From Nitrosospira multiformis (GTDB lineage Bacteria; Pseudomonadota; Gammaproteobacteria; Burkholderiales; Nitrosomonadaceae), in NCBI RefSeq assembly GCF_900111585.1, contig NZ_FOHI01000001.1, positions 62,001-126,000 on the forward strand: 64,000 bases of DNA, written 5' to 3'. Positions 18,335-27,927 of the stretch are shown here, piece after piece. The notes beneath the pieces are model-generated. The model saw only the letters and a list, made by a program, of their open reading frames with translations, ran no database searches and was not told the origin of the DNA. The translations under genes and the position numbers were made by a program. Position 1 is the stretch's first letter. Each line of letters starts with the position of its first letter.

Positions 18335-19210
18335 ATGAGCGAAGCACTCAAATCCTGGAGCGGCTGGATAGCGGTCTTCTTTTCCATATGCATCTGGACC
18401 GGTTTCATTCTTGTCAGCCGATACGGAGGAATGGGGACGTTGACAAGCTGGGACATTGCCCTGCTGCGATTCGGAGTAGGTGCTTCGATCGCCGTCTTTT
18501 TTTTGCCGCGCATCCTGTTGCCCCCACTCAAGGTGATAGTCCTGTTCTCGCTGTTCGGCGGTATCGGTTACGCTGCGGTGGTATACGCTGCCTTTCGCTG
18601 GGCGCCGGCAGCTCATGCTTCCGTGCTGCTCCCCGGCACGCTGCCTTTTCTGACTGCGATCATTGCGTGGCTGTGGTTCGGCGAAAGATTTACCGGGGCG
18701 CGCCGACTGGCGCTGCTTATTGTTTTTGCCGGTATCCTGCTGACTGCCGCTGACTCGCTCTCACTCGGAACACATGTATCTCCCACGCAGATTCTCGGTG
18801 ATGTGCTATTTCTTTGCGGCTCCTCATTATGGGCGATATTCACGCTGCTGCTTGCACGCTATCCGATGCCGCCGCTTGCTGCCACTGTAACGACCACCCT
18901 GGGCAGCGCCGCAGTTTACCTGCCCGTTTGGCTGTTATTTCTGCCCAGCAATCTCGCACAGGCACCTGTCCGCGAAATCATCCTCCAGGCCGCGTATCAG
19001 GGCGTGCTGGTCGTCTTTATCGCGATGCTGCTCTATACGTTCGCGGTGCGTCGCCTCGGGTCACAGACGGTCGCCCTGCTGATGGCATTCGTGCCCGTCA
19101 TATCCGCATTGGCGGCTGTGCCTGTTCTGGGGGAACCTCTGCCTCTGCTCACTTTGGCGGGATTGGGGGCGGTTACCGTGGGCGCCGTGCTCGGAGCGCG
19201 GCGGGTATGA
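18335..19210 (+). CDS. EamA/DMT-family transporter
   Basis: A 291-residue protein with about ten hydrophobic segments arranged as two EamA repeats (roughly residues 10-140 and 155-290). Typical motifs are LRFGVGASIAVFFLP after the second helix, ALIxxPVLGEPL-like VISALAAVPVLGEPLPLL near 255-272 and GAVTVGAVL at the end. The family exports amino acids, nucleobases or related metabolites, and the substrate cannot be read from sequence. The start codon lies six bases after an inverted-repeat element with no clear Shine-Dalgarno, so translation initiation may be weak or altered. Confidence 0.85.
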   Translation: MSEALKSWSGWIAVFFSICIWTGFILVSRYGGMGTLTSWDIALLRFGVGASIAVFFLPRILLPPLKVIVLFSLFGGIGYAAVVYAAFRWAPAAHASVLLPGTLPFLTAIIAWLWFGERFTGARRLALLIVFAGILLTAADSLSLGTHVSPTQILGDVLFLCGSSLWAIFTLLLARYPMPPLAATVTTTLGSAAVYLPVWLLFLPSNLAQAPVREIILQAAYQGVLVVFIAMLLYTFAVRRLGSQTVALLMAFVPVISALAAVPVLGEPLPLLTLAGLGAVTVGAVLGARRV

Positions 19211-19481
19211 ATATTCGGCGGAAGCAAATGCGGAGACACAGTATCCCCGATAAGGGCATAATGAGCATTATCTGATACTCTAGCCGACCATACTCGGGTT
19301 TCGGGTGGAGGTAGTCATCGTGCTCGTGTTCATGTGAATCTCGCTCTGCGAATAGCTCTTGAACGATGACGCCTCAAAGCGAGGCGAAGATGCCTGCCGC
19401 GAACTGGGGCGGACGAAGAGACAGGACTGCTCCTATTCGCTATTTTTGAATCTCTGATATTGATTTCCCCTATATAGAGTA
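19211..19481. other. Intergenic region upstream of the cyanophycin locus
   Basis: This gap of about 270 bases contains no gene. The promoter of the cyanophycin-associated ABC transporter should lie here; a TATATAGAG patch just before the start (about 19471-19479) is too close to act as its -10. I see no strong terminator after the EamA gene. Confidence 0.35.
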
Positions 19482-21830
19482 ATGCCGGAATCCGGGCTTT
19501 CGCCGATTTCTCCCGATGACATGCTTTCAGCCGCAGGGGCGCCTGCTCTGCCGGCTACCTGGATTGCGGCTGTTGAATCCCGGCTTTCCAAGGAAGAAAA
19601 GGTGGCGGCATGGCTCGAAACTGACCTCAATGGCCGATTGCATTTTGATCCTGGACTAGTAGTCGTCACCAATAAACGTCTGCTCGTCAAGGCGGAGGCG
19701 GAGGCGGGGGCGGCGACAACGTTACAGGAGTGGAGTTACCGGCCCGGATTGACGCTTGTGCGCAGTGATCATGCAGGCGTCGGCAGCCTTGAACTCTTCG
19801 ATGAGAACGCACTGCTCGCACGCTGGCGCTACACATTGGGGAGGGATGCTGCGGCCACCCGGCTCATCGATAATTTCCGGGAGCAACTTCATTATCACTT
19901 GACAGGGGAGTTTCGCCCTTTACCTGTACAGATTCTCTGTCCCAAATGTCACAGGGTACTGGATGTCCCACTGGCTCCGGGGCAGGAGGAGTGCGAAGCG
20001 TGCCGCAAGCAAGTGCACGCGCCTCCGTCTACCTGGACTCTGTTACGTTTGTGGCGTTTCGCCAGACCCTACAAGTGGAGGCTTTTTGCCGGTTTTCTTC
20101 TGACGCTTGGCAGCACGGGAGCGGCGATGATACCTCCGTACTTGACCATGCCCCTGATGGACAACGTACTGATTCCCTACCAGAACGGTAAGCCAATTGA
20201 CGTTGAACTAGTTGAGTTTTATCTGACCGGACTGCTCGGGGCCGCGATTGTGGCCTGGGGATTGGGATGGGCACGCACTTACGTGCTCGCACTGGTTTCC
20301 GAGCGTATTGGCGCTGATTTGCGCACAGCCACTTTTGAGCATCTGCTCAAACTCTCGCACGCCTATTTTGGCGGCAAGCGCACCGGGGATCTCATGGCGC
20401 GCATCGGGTCGGAAACAGACCGCCTCAACATTTTCCTGTCGCTTCATCTGCTCGATTTCGCCACCGACGTGCTGATGATCGGCATGACGACCATTATCCT
20501 GGTTTCGATCGAGCCGTGGCTTGCGCTGGTGACCCTGACGCCATTACCGATCATTGCTTGGTTGATCCATCTCGTTCGCGACAAGTTGCGGACCGGGTTC
20601 GAAAAGGTCGATCGCGTTTGGGCTGAGTTGACCAGCGTGCTTGCCGATACCATTCCTGGGGTGAGGGTGGTAAAGGCGTTTGCACAGGAGAAGCGTGAAG
20701 CAAGCCGCTTTCGTGGCGCCAATGAACGCAATCGGGAAGTCAATGACCGGGTCAACAAAGTCTGGTCGATGTTCACGCCAACGGTCGTGCTGTTGACCGA
20801 GGTCGGTTTGCTGGTGGTGTGGGTTTTCGGTATCTGGCAGGTATCAAAAGATGAGATCACGGTAGGGGTGCTGACGGCTTTTCTCACCTACATCAGCCGT
20901 TTCTATGTACGACTGGATGCGATGAGCCGCATCGTCTCGTTTACGCAAAAGGCCGCTGCCGGCACCAAACGCATCTTCGAAATTCTCGACCACGTTTCCA
21001 GCGTTCCAGAGCCTGCCCACCCCGTGCACCTGCCCATTGTAGACGGGCGCATCGAGCTGCGAAATGTCGAGTTCCGCTACGGTACCCGTACAGTCACGCA
21101 CGGCATCAATATAACCATCGAGCCAGGTGAAATGGTGGGTTTGGTAGGGCATAGCGGCTCAGGCAAGAGCACACTCGTCAATCTGATCTGCCGTTTCTAC
21201 GACGTGACGGAAGGCGCAATCCTGCTGGATGGCGTGGATATACGCGCGCTTCCGGTCGCGGAATACCGGAAGCATATCGGGCTTGTTCTTCAGGAACCCT
21301 TTTTGTTTTTCGGCACCATTGCCGAGAATATTGCCTACGGCAAACCGAACGCGACGCAGGAGGAAATTATTGCGGCCGCGCGAGCCGCGCATGCGCATGA
21401 GTTTATTCTCCGCCTGCCGCACGGCTATGACTCCCTGGTCGGCGAACGGGGACAGGCGCTCTCGGGCGGAGAGCGGCAGCGCATATCCATTGCAAGGGCG
21501 CTGCTAATCGATCCGCGTATTCTGATCCTGGATGAAGCGACATCCTCCGTGGATACGACCACAGAGAAAGAGATCCAGAAAGCGCTCGAGAACCTGGTAC
21601 GGGGCCGGACTACCATCGCGATTGCCCATCGGCTCTCCACATTGCGCGATGCCAGCCGGCTTATCGTGTTTGACCGTGGGAGCGTTATCGAAATAGGTAA
21701 TCATGATGAACTCATGGCGCGTGAAGGGCATTATTACCGGCTTTACCAGGCGCAAGTGCGTAATGTAGACACAGAGGACGATCTGCGCAGGCCGAGCCCG
21801 GAGCCAAGGGCTGAAGGTGGCCGGGAATGA
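19482..21830 (+). CDS. ABC transporter, fused permease/ATPase (cyanophycin-locus type)
   Basis: A 782-residue exporter-type half transporter with an unusual N-terminal extension. Residues 1-180 are soluble and end in a zinc-ribbon-like segment with two CxxC pairs (C153/C156 and a second pair near 172-175). Six membrane helices follow (about 195-480), then the nucleotide-binding domain with Walker A GHSGSGKST near 555, signature LSGGERQR near 658 and Walker B ILILDEATS near 678. Its stop overlaps the DUF1854 start (ATGA), and two cyanophycin synthetases follow. I recall this ABC-plus-DUF1854 pair being recurrently linked to cyanophycin genes. The transported substrate is unknown. Confidence 0.88.
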   Translation: MPESGLSPISPDDMLSAAGAPALPATWIAAVESRLSKEEKVAAWLETDLNGRLHFDPGLVVVTNKRLLVKAEAEAGAATTLQEWSYRPGLTLVRSDHAGVGSLELFDENALLARWRYTLGRDAAATRLIDNFREQLHYHLTGEFRPLPVQILCPKCHRVLDVPLAPGQEECEACRKQVHAPPSTWTLLRLWRFARPYKWRLFAGFLLTLGSTGAAMIPPYLTMPLMDNVLIPYQNGKPIDVELVEFYLTGLLGAAIVAWGLGWARTYVLALVSERIGADLRTATFEHLLKLSHAYFGGKRTGDLMARIGSETDRLNIFLSLHLLDFATDVLMIGMTTIILVSIEPWLALVTLTPLPIIAWLIHLVRDKLRTGFEKVDRVWAELTSVLADTIPGVRVVKAFAQEKREASRFRGANERNREVNDRVNKVWSMFTPTVVLLTEVGLLVVWVFGIWQVSKDEITVGVLTAFLTYISRFYVRLDAMSRIVSFTQKAAAGTKRIFEILDHVSSVPEPAHPVHLPIVDGRIELRNVEFRYGTRTVTHGINITIEPGEMVGLVGHSGSGKSTLVNLICRFYDVTEGAILLDGVDIRALPVAEYRKHIGLVLQEPFLFFGTIAENIAYGKPNATQEEIIAAARAAHAHEFILRLPHGYDSLVGERGQALSGGERQRISIARALLIDPRILILDEATSSVDTTTEKEIQKALENLVRGRTTIAIAHRLSTLRDASRLIVFDRGSVIEIGNHDELMAREGHYYRLYQAQVRNVDTEDDLRRPSPEPRAEGGRE

Positions 21831-22306
21831 CGGAAAAAACGCCCTTATACTACTCCCTGCACCGTAATGCCTTTGGACGACTGGTATTTACCGGGGAGAA
21901 CGGGGAAGTGCGAGAGGACGTGTTTCCGGTGCGGGCTTTTCCCATTACCGCTCCCAGCCGCGGTATCTCGCTGGTCGATGCGGATGGCCATGAGCTGGCG
22001 TGGATCGAGGCGTTGAGCGACCTTCCCGATGAAACGCGCAAGCATGTTGAAACGGATCTTGCCAACCGGGAGTTCATGCCGGAAATCAAACGCATCGAGG
22101 CAGTTTCAAGTTTTGCTACCCCCAGCACCTGGCGGGTTGAAACCGACCGCGGTGCTACGTCATTCGTTCTCAAGGGCGAAGAATACATTCGCCGTCTGAC
22201 TCCAATCGCTTTGCTGATCACCGACAGCCAGAACATCAACTTCCTGATACGCGACCGTACGGCGCTCGATCATTACAGCCGAAAGATCCTCGACCGCTTC
22301 CTCTGA
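21827..22306 (+). CDS. DUF1854 family protein, cyanophycin-associated
   Basis: A 159-residue soluble protein with DUF1854 character: the opening YSLHRNAFGRLVFTGENGE, then VFPVRAFPITAPSRGISLVD near 32-51, and LPDETRKHVETDLANREFMP near 65-84. It ends in a helical INFLIRDRTALDHYSRKILDR. The start is coupled to the ABC gene by an ATGA overlap. The ABC transporter's N-terminal region may be a partner or a diverged relative of this domain. Its molecular role is unknown; conserved linkage to cyanophycin synthetases suggests a role in handling the polymer or its dipeptide. Confidence 0.85.
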   Translation: MTEKTPLYYSLHRNAFGRLVFTGENGEVREDVFPVRAFPITAPSRGISLVDADGHELAWIEALSDLPDETRKHVETDLANREFMPEIKRIEAVSSFATPSTWRVETDRGATSFVLKGEEYIRRLTPIALLITDSQNINFLIRDRTALDHYSRKILDRFL

Positions 22307-22700
22307 TTCAAAGTACAGATGGCAAGGGTATCGATTCCGCTACTTGCAGTTGGAGCATTGTTTCGCAGTTCCGTGCTTACAGCATCCCGCTGCAAAGTCT
22401 GTCGCTGGCAGGAGACATATAACATCGCGTGATATCAACGGCATATTTTCGCCGGGAAGCCAGTTGTCGGCAAATGGCGACAGAATTGCCTCCTTTCCTG
22501 CTCCAAACAACTGTTTTGCAAAGACTATTTTAGCTGGCATAATCCCTGCTTGATTTCTTACGGATGGGGACTTCGTATTGAAAGTGAGATTCTCGTGAGA
22601 AAAACCATTTGCTTTTCATATTAATTTATCTGGTTGTAAACCTATTGTAGTCAGCCGCGTTAGTTCAACCTTAACTTATTTCTTGTGAGAATCTCACTTT
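22307..22700. other. Intergenic region between the DUF1854 gene and CphA-prime
   Basis: This gap of about 394 bases contains no gene. Its last 120 bases are AT-rich and carry a 14-bp perfect inverted repeat, listed separately. The gap size suggests that the synthetases have their own promoter rather than depending only on the ABC/DUF1854 transcript. No obvious terminator follows the DUF1854 gene. Confidence 0.5.
22581..22700. promoter_or_regulatory. 14-bp inverted repeat flanking the probable cphA-prime promoter region
   Basis: AAAGTGAGATTCTC at 22581-22594 is repeated exactly in inverted orientation as GAGAATCTCACTTT at 22687-22700, with 92 bases between them. The second arm ends at the base before the ATG of the cphA-prime gene, so it takes the place where a Shine-Dalgarno would be. 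Two distant arms of this type could be paired operators, or they could form a long-range RNA stem that hides the start codon. Which of these is true cannot be read from sequence. Confidence 0.5.
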
Positions 22701-24941
22701 ATGCTGGCTTACGCAGATACCAAACCTGACTACATAGCGGTAAATCGAGATATCAAGTTTATTGAAATACGTCACCTCAACGGACCCAATATCTGGAGTG
22801 TTCGTCCCGTACTTGAAGCCATTGTCGATATCGGGGAACTTGAAGACTTTCCCTCCGACACAATTCCCGGTTTCTATGAATGCCTGTCTTCCTGGCTTCC
22901 TTCGCTCATCGAGCACCGCTGCAGCTATGGGGAGCGGGGCGGATTTCTGCGCCGTTTAAAGGAAGGTACCTGGACCGGTCATATTCTCGAGCACGTTACG
23001 CTTGAACTGCAAAATCTGGCAGGAATGCCCGGCGGCTTCGGCCGCGCGCGCGAAACATCCCTGCGCGGTGTCTACAAGGTGGCCGTGAGCGCCTGGCAGG
23101 AGGATGTCGCGCGCAATGCTCTCGCAGCGGCAAGGGAATTGCTGCTTGCGGCAATGGATTATTCGCCGGGGGATGAACCTTATGATGTGAGAGGCGCTGT
23201 TGCGCGTCTGCGCGGCATGGTCGATTCGCTGTGGCTCGGACCATCCACTGCCTGCATTGTTGACGCTGCCGCCAGCCGCAACATTCCGGCAATTCGCCTT
23301 CTTGCCAAAGGCAATCTGGTACAGTTGGGTTATGGCATCCGAAGCCAGCGCATCTGGACAGCCGAAACGGACCGCACTCCCGCGATTGCAGAAAGCATCT
23401 CGCGCGATAAGGATCTGACCAAGGCGTTGCTGCAATCGTGCGGTGTCGCTATCCCTGAAGGACGCATCGTTCACAGCGCTGAGGATGCATGGGAAGCGGC
23501 ACAGGAAATCGGTCTGCCGGTGGTGATCAAACCGTGTGATGGAAATCATGGACGTGGCGTTTTTATCGAGTTGAGCAAGCGTGAAGAAATCGAGTCCGCT
23601 TATAGGGTAGCTCTGGAAGAGGGTAGCGGTGTCCTGGTCGAGGGTTATATTCCCGGTACGGAACACCGCCTGCTGGTGGTCGGGGGCCGTCTGGTCGCCG
23701 CAAGCCGGGGTGATTCCGTTTCGGTTACTGGGGATGGAATTTCCACTATAAACGAACTGATCCAGCAGCAGATCAACTCTGATCTCCGGCGGGGAGAAAG
23801 TGAAGAGCATCCGCTGAATCCGGTCAGTGTGGATGGGGTAACGATAATGGAACTCCAGCGGCAAGGTTTCACCACGGATTCAATACCGCTTGCGGGACAG
23901 GAAGTCATCATTCAGCGTAACGGTAACCATGCTTTCGATGTTACCGACGAGGTGCACCCCAGTACGGCGGCAGCAGCCTCGCTGGCGGCGCGTGTTGTCG
24001 GGCTAGATATTGCGGGCGTCGATCTTGTCGCGACGGATATTGCGCGACCGCTTGCAGAACAGGGTGGCGCCATTGTCGAAGTCAATGCCGGACCCGGTTT
24101 GCTGATGCACATTAAGCCCGCTATTGGTACCCCACGGCCGGTCGGTGAAGCGATCGTCGAGCACCTTTTCCCGAGCCACGAGGACGGCCGCATTCCGATT
24201 GTAGGTATTACCGGCAGTTATGGTACAACCAACCTGGCTCATCTCATTGCCCAACTGCTCGCGCTATCCGGAAAGCAGACGGGTCTGGCATGCAGCGATG
24301 GCTTCTATCTTGACCGCAGACAAGTGAAAAAAGGTGACCAAGCCAACTGGAAGGCAGCGCGCAACATCCTCATGAACCGGTCAATCGAGGCGGCGGTTTT
24401 TGAAAACGGCAGTGACAGCATGCTGCGCGAGGGATTGGCCTACGATGGCTGTCATATCGGCATCGTTACCAATGTGGAGTTGACCCGTCATTATGGAAAA
24501 TATCTCGAAACCCCTAAACAGATCTTCGACTTGTTGCGTACCCAAGTGGATGTAGTCGTGCCCGCAGGGGCGGCAGTGCTCAATGCCAGGGAGCCGATGC
24601 TGGTGGAAATGGCTGCGCTGTGCAATGGGGAGATTATTTACTTCAGCCTGGATTCCGATCTACCGGTAATAAAAGAGCATTGTTTACACGGTACCGCTGG
24701 TATAAACGGCGTTCAAGGCAAACGGGCGGTAACAGTTCGAGACGGAGAAATTTTCCTTGTTAACGGATCCAGTGAACTGCCACTGAGTAAATTGAACGAT
24801 GTTCCGGTTACATGTAACGGGCAGGCGGCTTTGGAGGTGGAAAATATACTTGCGGCAGTAGCCGCCGCATGGTCACTCGGCATCGACCCGACCGTCATAC
24901 GGTCGGGAATTGAAAGCTTCCATGCGTTTAGCAAGGTGTAA
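22701..24941 (+). CDS. Cyanophycin synthetase-like protein CphA-prime with degenerate, shortened ligase domain
   Basis: A 746-residue relative of cyanophycin synthetase. The N-terminal domain (IEIRHLNGPNIWSVRP) and the ATP-grasp domain (about 215-480; VVIKPCDGNHGRGVFIEL, IVEVNAGPGLLMHIKPA) look intact. The Mur-ligase-like part starts near 498, but its P-loop reads TGSYGTTN (504-511), with Thr509 where the catalytic P-loop lysine should be. The protein stops at about the point where the Mur C-terminal domain should begin; CphA next door is 110 residues longer. It may therefore perform only the ATP-grasp reaction or act as a partner of CphA. The start abuts an inverted repeat and lacks a clear Shine-Dalgarno. 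Confidence 0.85.
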   Translation: MLAYADTKPDYIAVNRDIKFIEIRHLNGPNIWSVRPVLEAIVDIGELEDFPSDTIPGFYECLSSWLPSLIEHRCSYGERGGFLRRLKEGTWTGHILEHVTLELQNLAGMPGGFGRARETSLRGVYKVAVSAWQEDVARNALAAARELLLAAMDYSPGDEPYDVRGAVARLRGMVDSLWLGPSTACIVDAAASRNIPAIRLLAKGNLVQLGYGIRSQRIWTAETDRTPAIAESISRDKDLTKALLQSCGVAIPEGRIVHSAEDAWEAAQEIGLPVVIKPCDGNHGRGVFIELSKREEIESAYRVALEEGSGVLVEGYIPGTEHRLLVVGGRLVAASRGDSVSVTGDGISTINELIQQQINSDLRRGESEEHPLNPVSVDGVTIMELQRQGFTTDSIPLAGQEVIIQRNGNHAFDVTDEVHPSTAAAASLAARVVGLDIAGVDLVATDIARPLAEQGGAIVEVNAGPGLLMHIKPAIGTPRPVGEAIVEHLFPSHEDGRIPIVGITGSYGTTNLAHLIAQLLALSGKQTGLACSDGFYLDRRQVKKGDQANWKAARNILMNRSIEAAVFENGSDSMLREGLAYDGCHIGIVTNVELTRHYGKYLETPKQIFDLLRTQVDVVVPAGAAVLNAREPMLVEMAALCNGEIIYFSLDSDLPVIKEHCLHGTAGINGVQGKRAVTVRDGEIFLVNGSSELPLSKLNDVPVTCNGQAALEVENILAAVAAAWSLGIDPTVIRSGIESFHAFSKV

Positions 24942-24989
24942 AAACATATCACTAAGGCGCATGAATAAGAAACGCTAGGAGAACTGTCG

Positions 24990-27560
24990 ATGCAAGTATC
25001 ATGTCTCCGCGCTCTGCGCGGGCCCAATTTGTGGAGCCGTCAGACAGCCATAGAGGCAGTCGTTTCCTGCGACACTCCTGAATCCCTGCCGGATGGCATG
25101 CTGGGTTTTCTGGATCGCCTGTACGCACGATTCCCGCAAATCGATTTGCTTCGAGCCGCATCTTGCCCTGAAGCGGAAATGCTTGCACACGCGCTTGAGC
25201 GCACTGCACTCGGACTGGAAATACAGGTGGGTTGTCCGGTGGCTTTCAGCAAGATCGCCCCGACGCTTGAAGCCGGCGTCTACCGGGTTGTCGTGGAATA
25301 CAGCGAAGAGGCGGTTGGCAGGCTCGCCTTTGATCTTGCACAAGCCCTATGCAGCGCGGCTATAGAAGATACTCCTTTCAATCTGGCCGATGCCCTGCAG
25401 CGTCTGCGTGAGCTCTTCGAGGACATACGCCTGGGGCCGAGCACCGGTTCAGTAGTGCGGGCAGCGATTGCCCGCGGCATTCCCTTCCACCGGCTGACTG
25501 ATGGCAGCATGGTGCAATTCGGCTGGGGTAGCAGGCAGCGCCGTATTCAGGCTGCAGAAACCTGTCTCACCAGCCTCGTAGCCGAGTCGGTTGCGCAGGA
25601 CAAAGAGCTTACCCGATTCTTGCTGGATGCGGCCGGCGTACCAGTCACACCCGGAAGGCCGGTCACAAGTGCGGAGGACGCATGGGTGGCGACTTGTGAA
25701 ATTGGCAGCCCTGTCGTCGTCAAGCCGCAGGACGGCAATCAGGGAAGGGGAGTCCGCGTGAACCTCGTGAGCCGTGAACAGGTGGAAGCAGCGTACGCCG
25801 TTGCAGTTGAAGTCACCGGAAAAGTAATGGTTGAGCGCTACATTCCCGGCCACGACTATCGCATGCTGGTAGTCGGCAACAAGTTGGTTGCCGCCGCGCG
25901 ACGTGAGCCACCCCAGGTTGCAGGGGATGGGATTCACACGGTTGAAGAATTGGTGGAGCAGATCAACCGTGACCCGCGACGCGGTGAGGGACATGCCAAC
26001 GCGCTTACAAAAATCCATTTTGATGAAATCGCTCTTGCGCACCTTGCAACTCAGGGCTTGACGTCTGACTCCGTACCGCCCGCGGGCACGCGAGTAGTTC
26101 TCAGAAATAATGCGAATCTCTCGACCGGGGGAACGGCGACAGATGTTACCGACGAAGTTCATTCGGAGTTTGCGGCACGGATGGTCGAAGCTGCGCAGAT
26201 GATTGGCTTGGATATCTGTGGAGTAGATGTTGTCTGCCAAAGCGTATCCAGACCTTTGGAGGGACAAGGCGCTATTATCGAAATCAATGCAGCGCCGGGT
26301 TTGCGCATGCATTTGCAGCCTTCCTTTGGCAAAGGGCGTGTGGTGGGAGAGGCGATCATTGCGAACATGTTCAAGAAGGGTGATGATGCCCGCATCCCGG
26401 TAGTGGCGGTAACAGGCACCAACGGCAAAACGACTACCGTCAGGCTGATTGGCAATATTCTTGATTGCCAGGGTCTGCGCGTCGGCATGACAAGCACGGA
26501 CGGCGTCTATATTGAGGGGCAGCGTATCGACACCGGCGATTGCAGCGGTCCCAAGAGTGCAAGAAAAGTGCTTCTTCATCCGGATGTGGACGCGGCAGTG
26601 CTTGAAACTGCCAGAGGGGGTCTGCTGCGCGAAGGATTGGCTTTCGATCGTTGCGATGTCGCAGTGGTTACCAACATCGGGGTCGGTGATCACCTCGGTC
26701 TTTCCTACATCAATACCGTGGAAGACCTGACCGCCGTCAAGCGCATCATTGTGCAGAATGTGAAGCCCGGTACAGGTGTGGCGGTGCTGAACGCGGCCGA
26801 TCCGTTTGTCGCAGGCATGGCCGCTCATTGCCCTGGCAAGGTCACTTTTTTTGCGCGTGATCCGGATAATCCCGTGATCGCGAAGCATCACGCCCAACGT
26901 AAACGTGTCGTTTATGTCGATGGCGATGCAATCGTCGCTGCGGAAGGCAATTTCGAATATCGCCTTCCATTTGCAGGCATTCCCGTGACACAGAATGGCG
27001 CGATCGCATTCCAGATTGAAAACGCCATGGCCGCCATAGCTGCGGGCTGGGCGCTGGGTCTTGACTGGCAGATCATTCGTGGCGGGCTCGCGAATTTTGT
27101 CAGCGACATGCAAACTGCCCCTGGCCGTTTCAATTTCTTCACTCATCGGGGCGCTACACTTATTGCTGACTACGGCCATAACGTCGATGCGATTCGCGCG
27201 CTTGTAAATGCGATCGACAAAATTCCGGCGAAACGTCGCTCCGTGGTTATCAGCGGTGCTGGCGATCGACGCGATGAGGATATTCGGCGTCAGACGGAAA
27301 TATTGGGCGATGCTTTTGATGAAGTGGTGCTTTATCAGGATCAGTGCCAGCGGGGACGTGCGAATGGGGAAGTACTGAGCCTGCTGCGGCAGGGGCTGGA
27401 AAAGGCGAAACGCACCCGGAACATCAAGGAAATCTACGGGGAGTTCGGAGCTATTGATGCCGCGTTTGACAATCTGAAAGAGGGAGAATTGTGCCTTATT
27501 CTCATCGATCAGGTGGATGAAGCGCTCGGATACATCACCAAGCGGGTGGTAGCTGGCTGA
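24990..27560 (+). CDS. cphA: Cyanophycin synthetase CphA
   Basis: An 856-residue canonical cyanophycin synthetase. It has the N-terminal domain (VSCLRALRGPNLW at 3-15), the ATP-grasp domain adding one amino acid (VVVKPQDGNQGRGVRVNL, IIEINAAPGLRMH), and a complete Mur-ligase-like domain with P-loop GTNGKTTT (476-483, Lys480), ETARGGLLREGLAFDRC and the C-terminal domain with DYGHNVDAI. It polymerises aspartate and arginine into multi-L-arginyl-poly-L-aspartate, a nitrogen store. The start has an AGGAGA Shine-Dalgarno and lies 48 bases after the CphA-prime stop, so the two are probably co-transcribed. No cyanophycinase gene is visible in the window. Confidence 0.96.
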   Translation: MQVSCLRALRGPNLWSRQTAIEAVVSCDTPESLPDGMLGFLDRLYARFPQIDLLRAASCPEAEMLAHALERTALGLEIQVGCPVAFSKIAPTLEAGVYRVVVEYSEEAVGRLAFDLAQALCSAAIEDTPFNLADALQRLRELFEDIRLGPSTGSVVRAAIARGIPFHRLTDGSMVQFGWGSRQRRIQAAETCLTSLVAESVAQDKELTRFLLDAAGVPVTPGRPVTSAEDAWVATCEIGSPVVVKPQDGNQGRGVRVNLVSREQVEAAYAVAVEVTGKVMVERYIPGHDYRMLVVGNKLVAAARREPPQVAGDGIHTVEELVEQINRDPRRGEGHANALTKIHFDEIALAHLATQGLTSDSVPPAGTRVVLRNNANLSTGGTATDVTDEVHSEFAARMVEAAQMIGLDICGVDVVCQSVSRPLEGQGAIIEINAAPGLRMHLQPSFGKGRVVGEAIIANMFKKGDDARIPVVAVTGTNGKTTTVRLIGNILDCQGLRVGMTSTDGVYIEGQRIDTGDCSGPKSARKVLLHPDVDAAVLETARGGLLREGLAFDRCDVAVVTNIGVGDHLGLSYINTVEDLTAVKRIIVQNVKPGTGVAVLNAADPFVAGMAAHCPGKVTFFARDPDNPVIAKHHAQRKRVVYVDGDAIVAAEGNFEYRLPFAGIPVTQNGAIAFQIENAMAAIAAGWALGLDWQIIRGGLANFVSDMQTAPGRFNFFTHRGATLIADYGHNVDAIRALVNAIDKIPAKRRSVVISGAGDRRDEDIRRQTEILGDAFDEVVLYQDQCQRGRANGEVLSLLRQGLEKAKRTRNIKEIYGEFGAIDAAFDNLKEGELCLILIDQVDEALGYITKRVVAG

Positions 27561-27927
27561 TAGAGGCGTTCTGGATTCCCCGGGGGTCGCGGAACACCTC
27601 TTGACCCGAGCGTTTCAAGGGTTTCTTACCCCGGTTTTACGCAACGTTGAGTCCTTCTTGTGTGACTACAGCTCAGGACAGGCTTGCCCAAGGTCGAACG
27701 GGCGCAGCCTTGTCGAAGAATTGAGACTGAATTAGAGGCCTCGCCATTTCCCCTCCAACGTTTCCCGAAATCCGCATTCTTCCCAGGAGAGCCAGGGAGG
27801 ATGCCCAGCTTAAATTCTCGGCAGGTTGCAATCCGCAAAAGTTAACCTAAACTGAAATCACATCAGTAGAGGTGCTGGACTTGTCAGCGCCAAGTTTTCG
27901 TTGCTCACCCATCCGAGGAGAAATGTC
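27561..27927. other. Intergenic region between cphA and dodecin
   Basis: This gap of about 367 bases has no credible gene; a minus-strand frame here has no protein-like features. No strong T-tailed hairpin is visible after cphA. The dodecin promoter should lie in the last 100 bases but is not obvious. Confidence 0.4.

Noticed and set aside
25449-27179. Very long open frame (576 codons) antisense to cphA
   Set aside because: It is a codon-bias shadow. The translation is rich in His, Arg, Cys and Ile, matches no family, and the sense strand encodes an undoubted cyanophycin synthetase.
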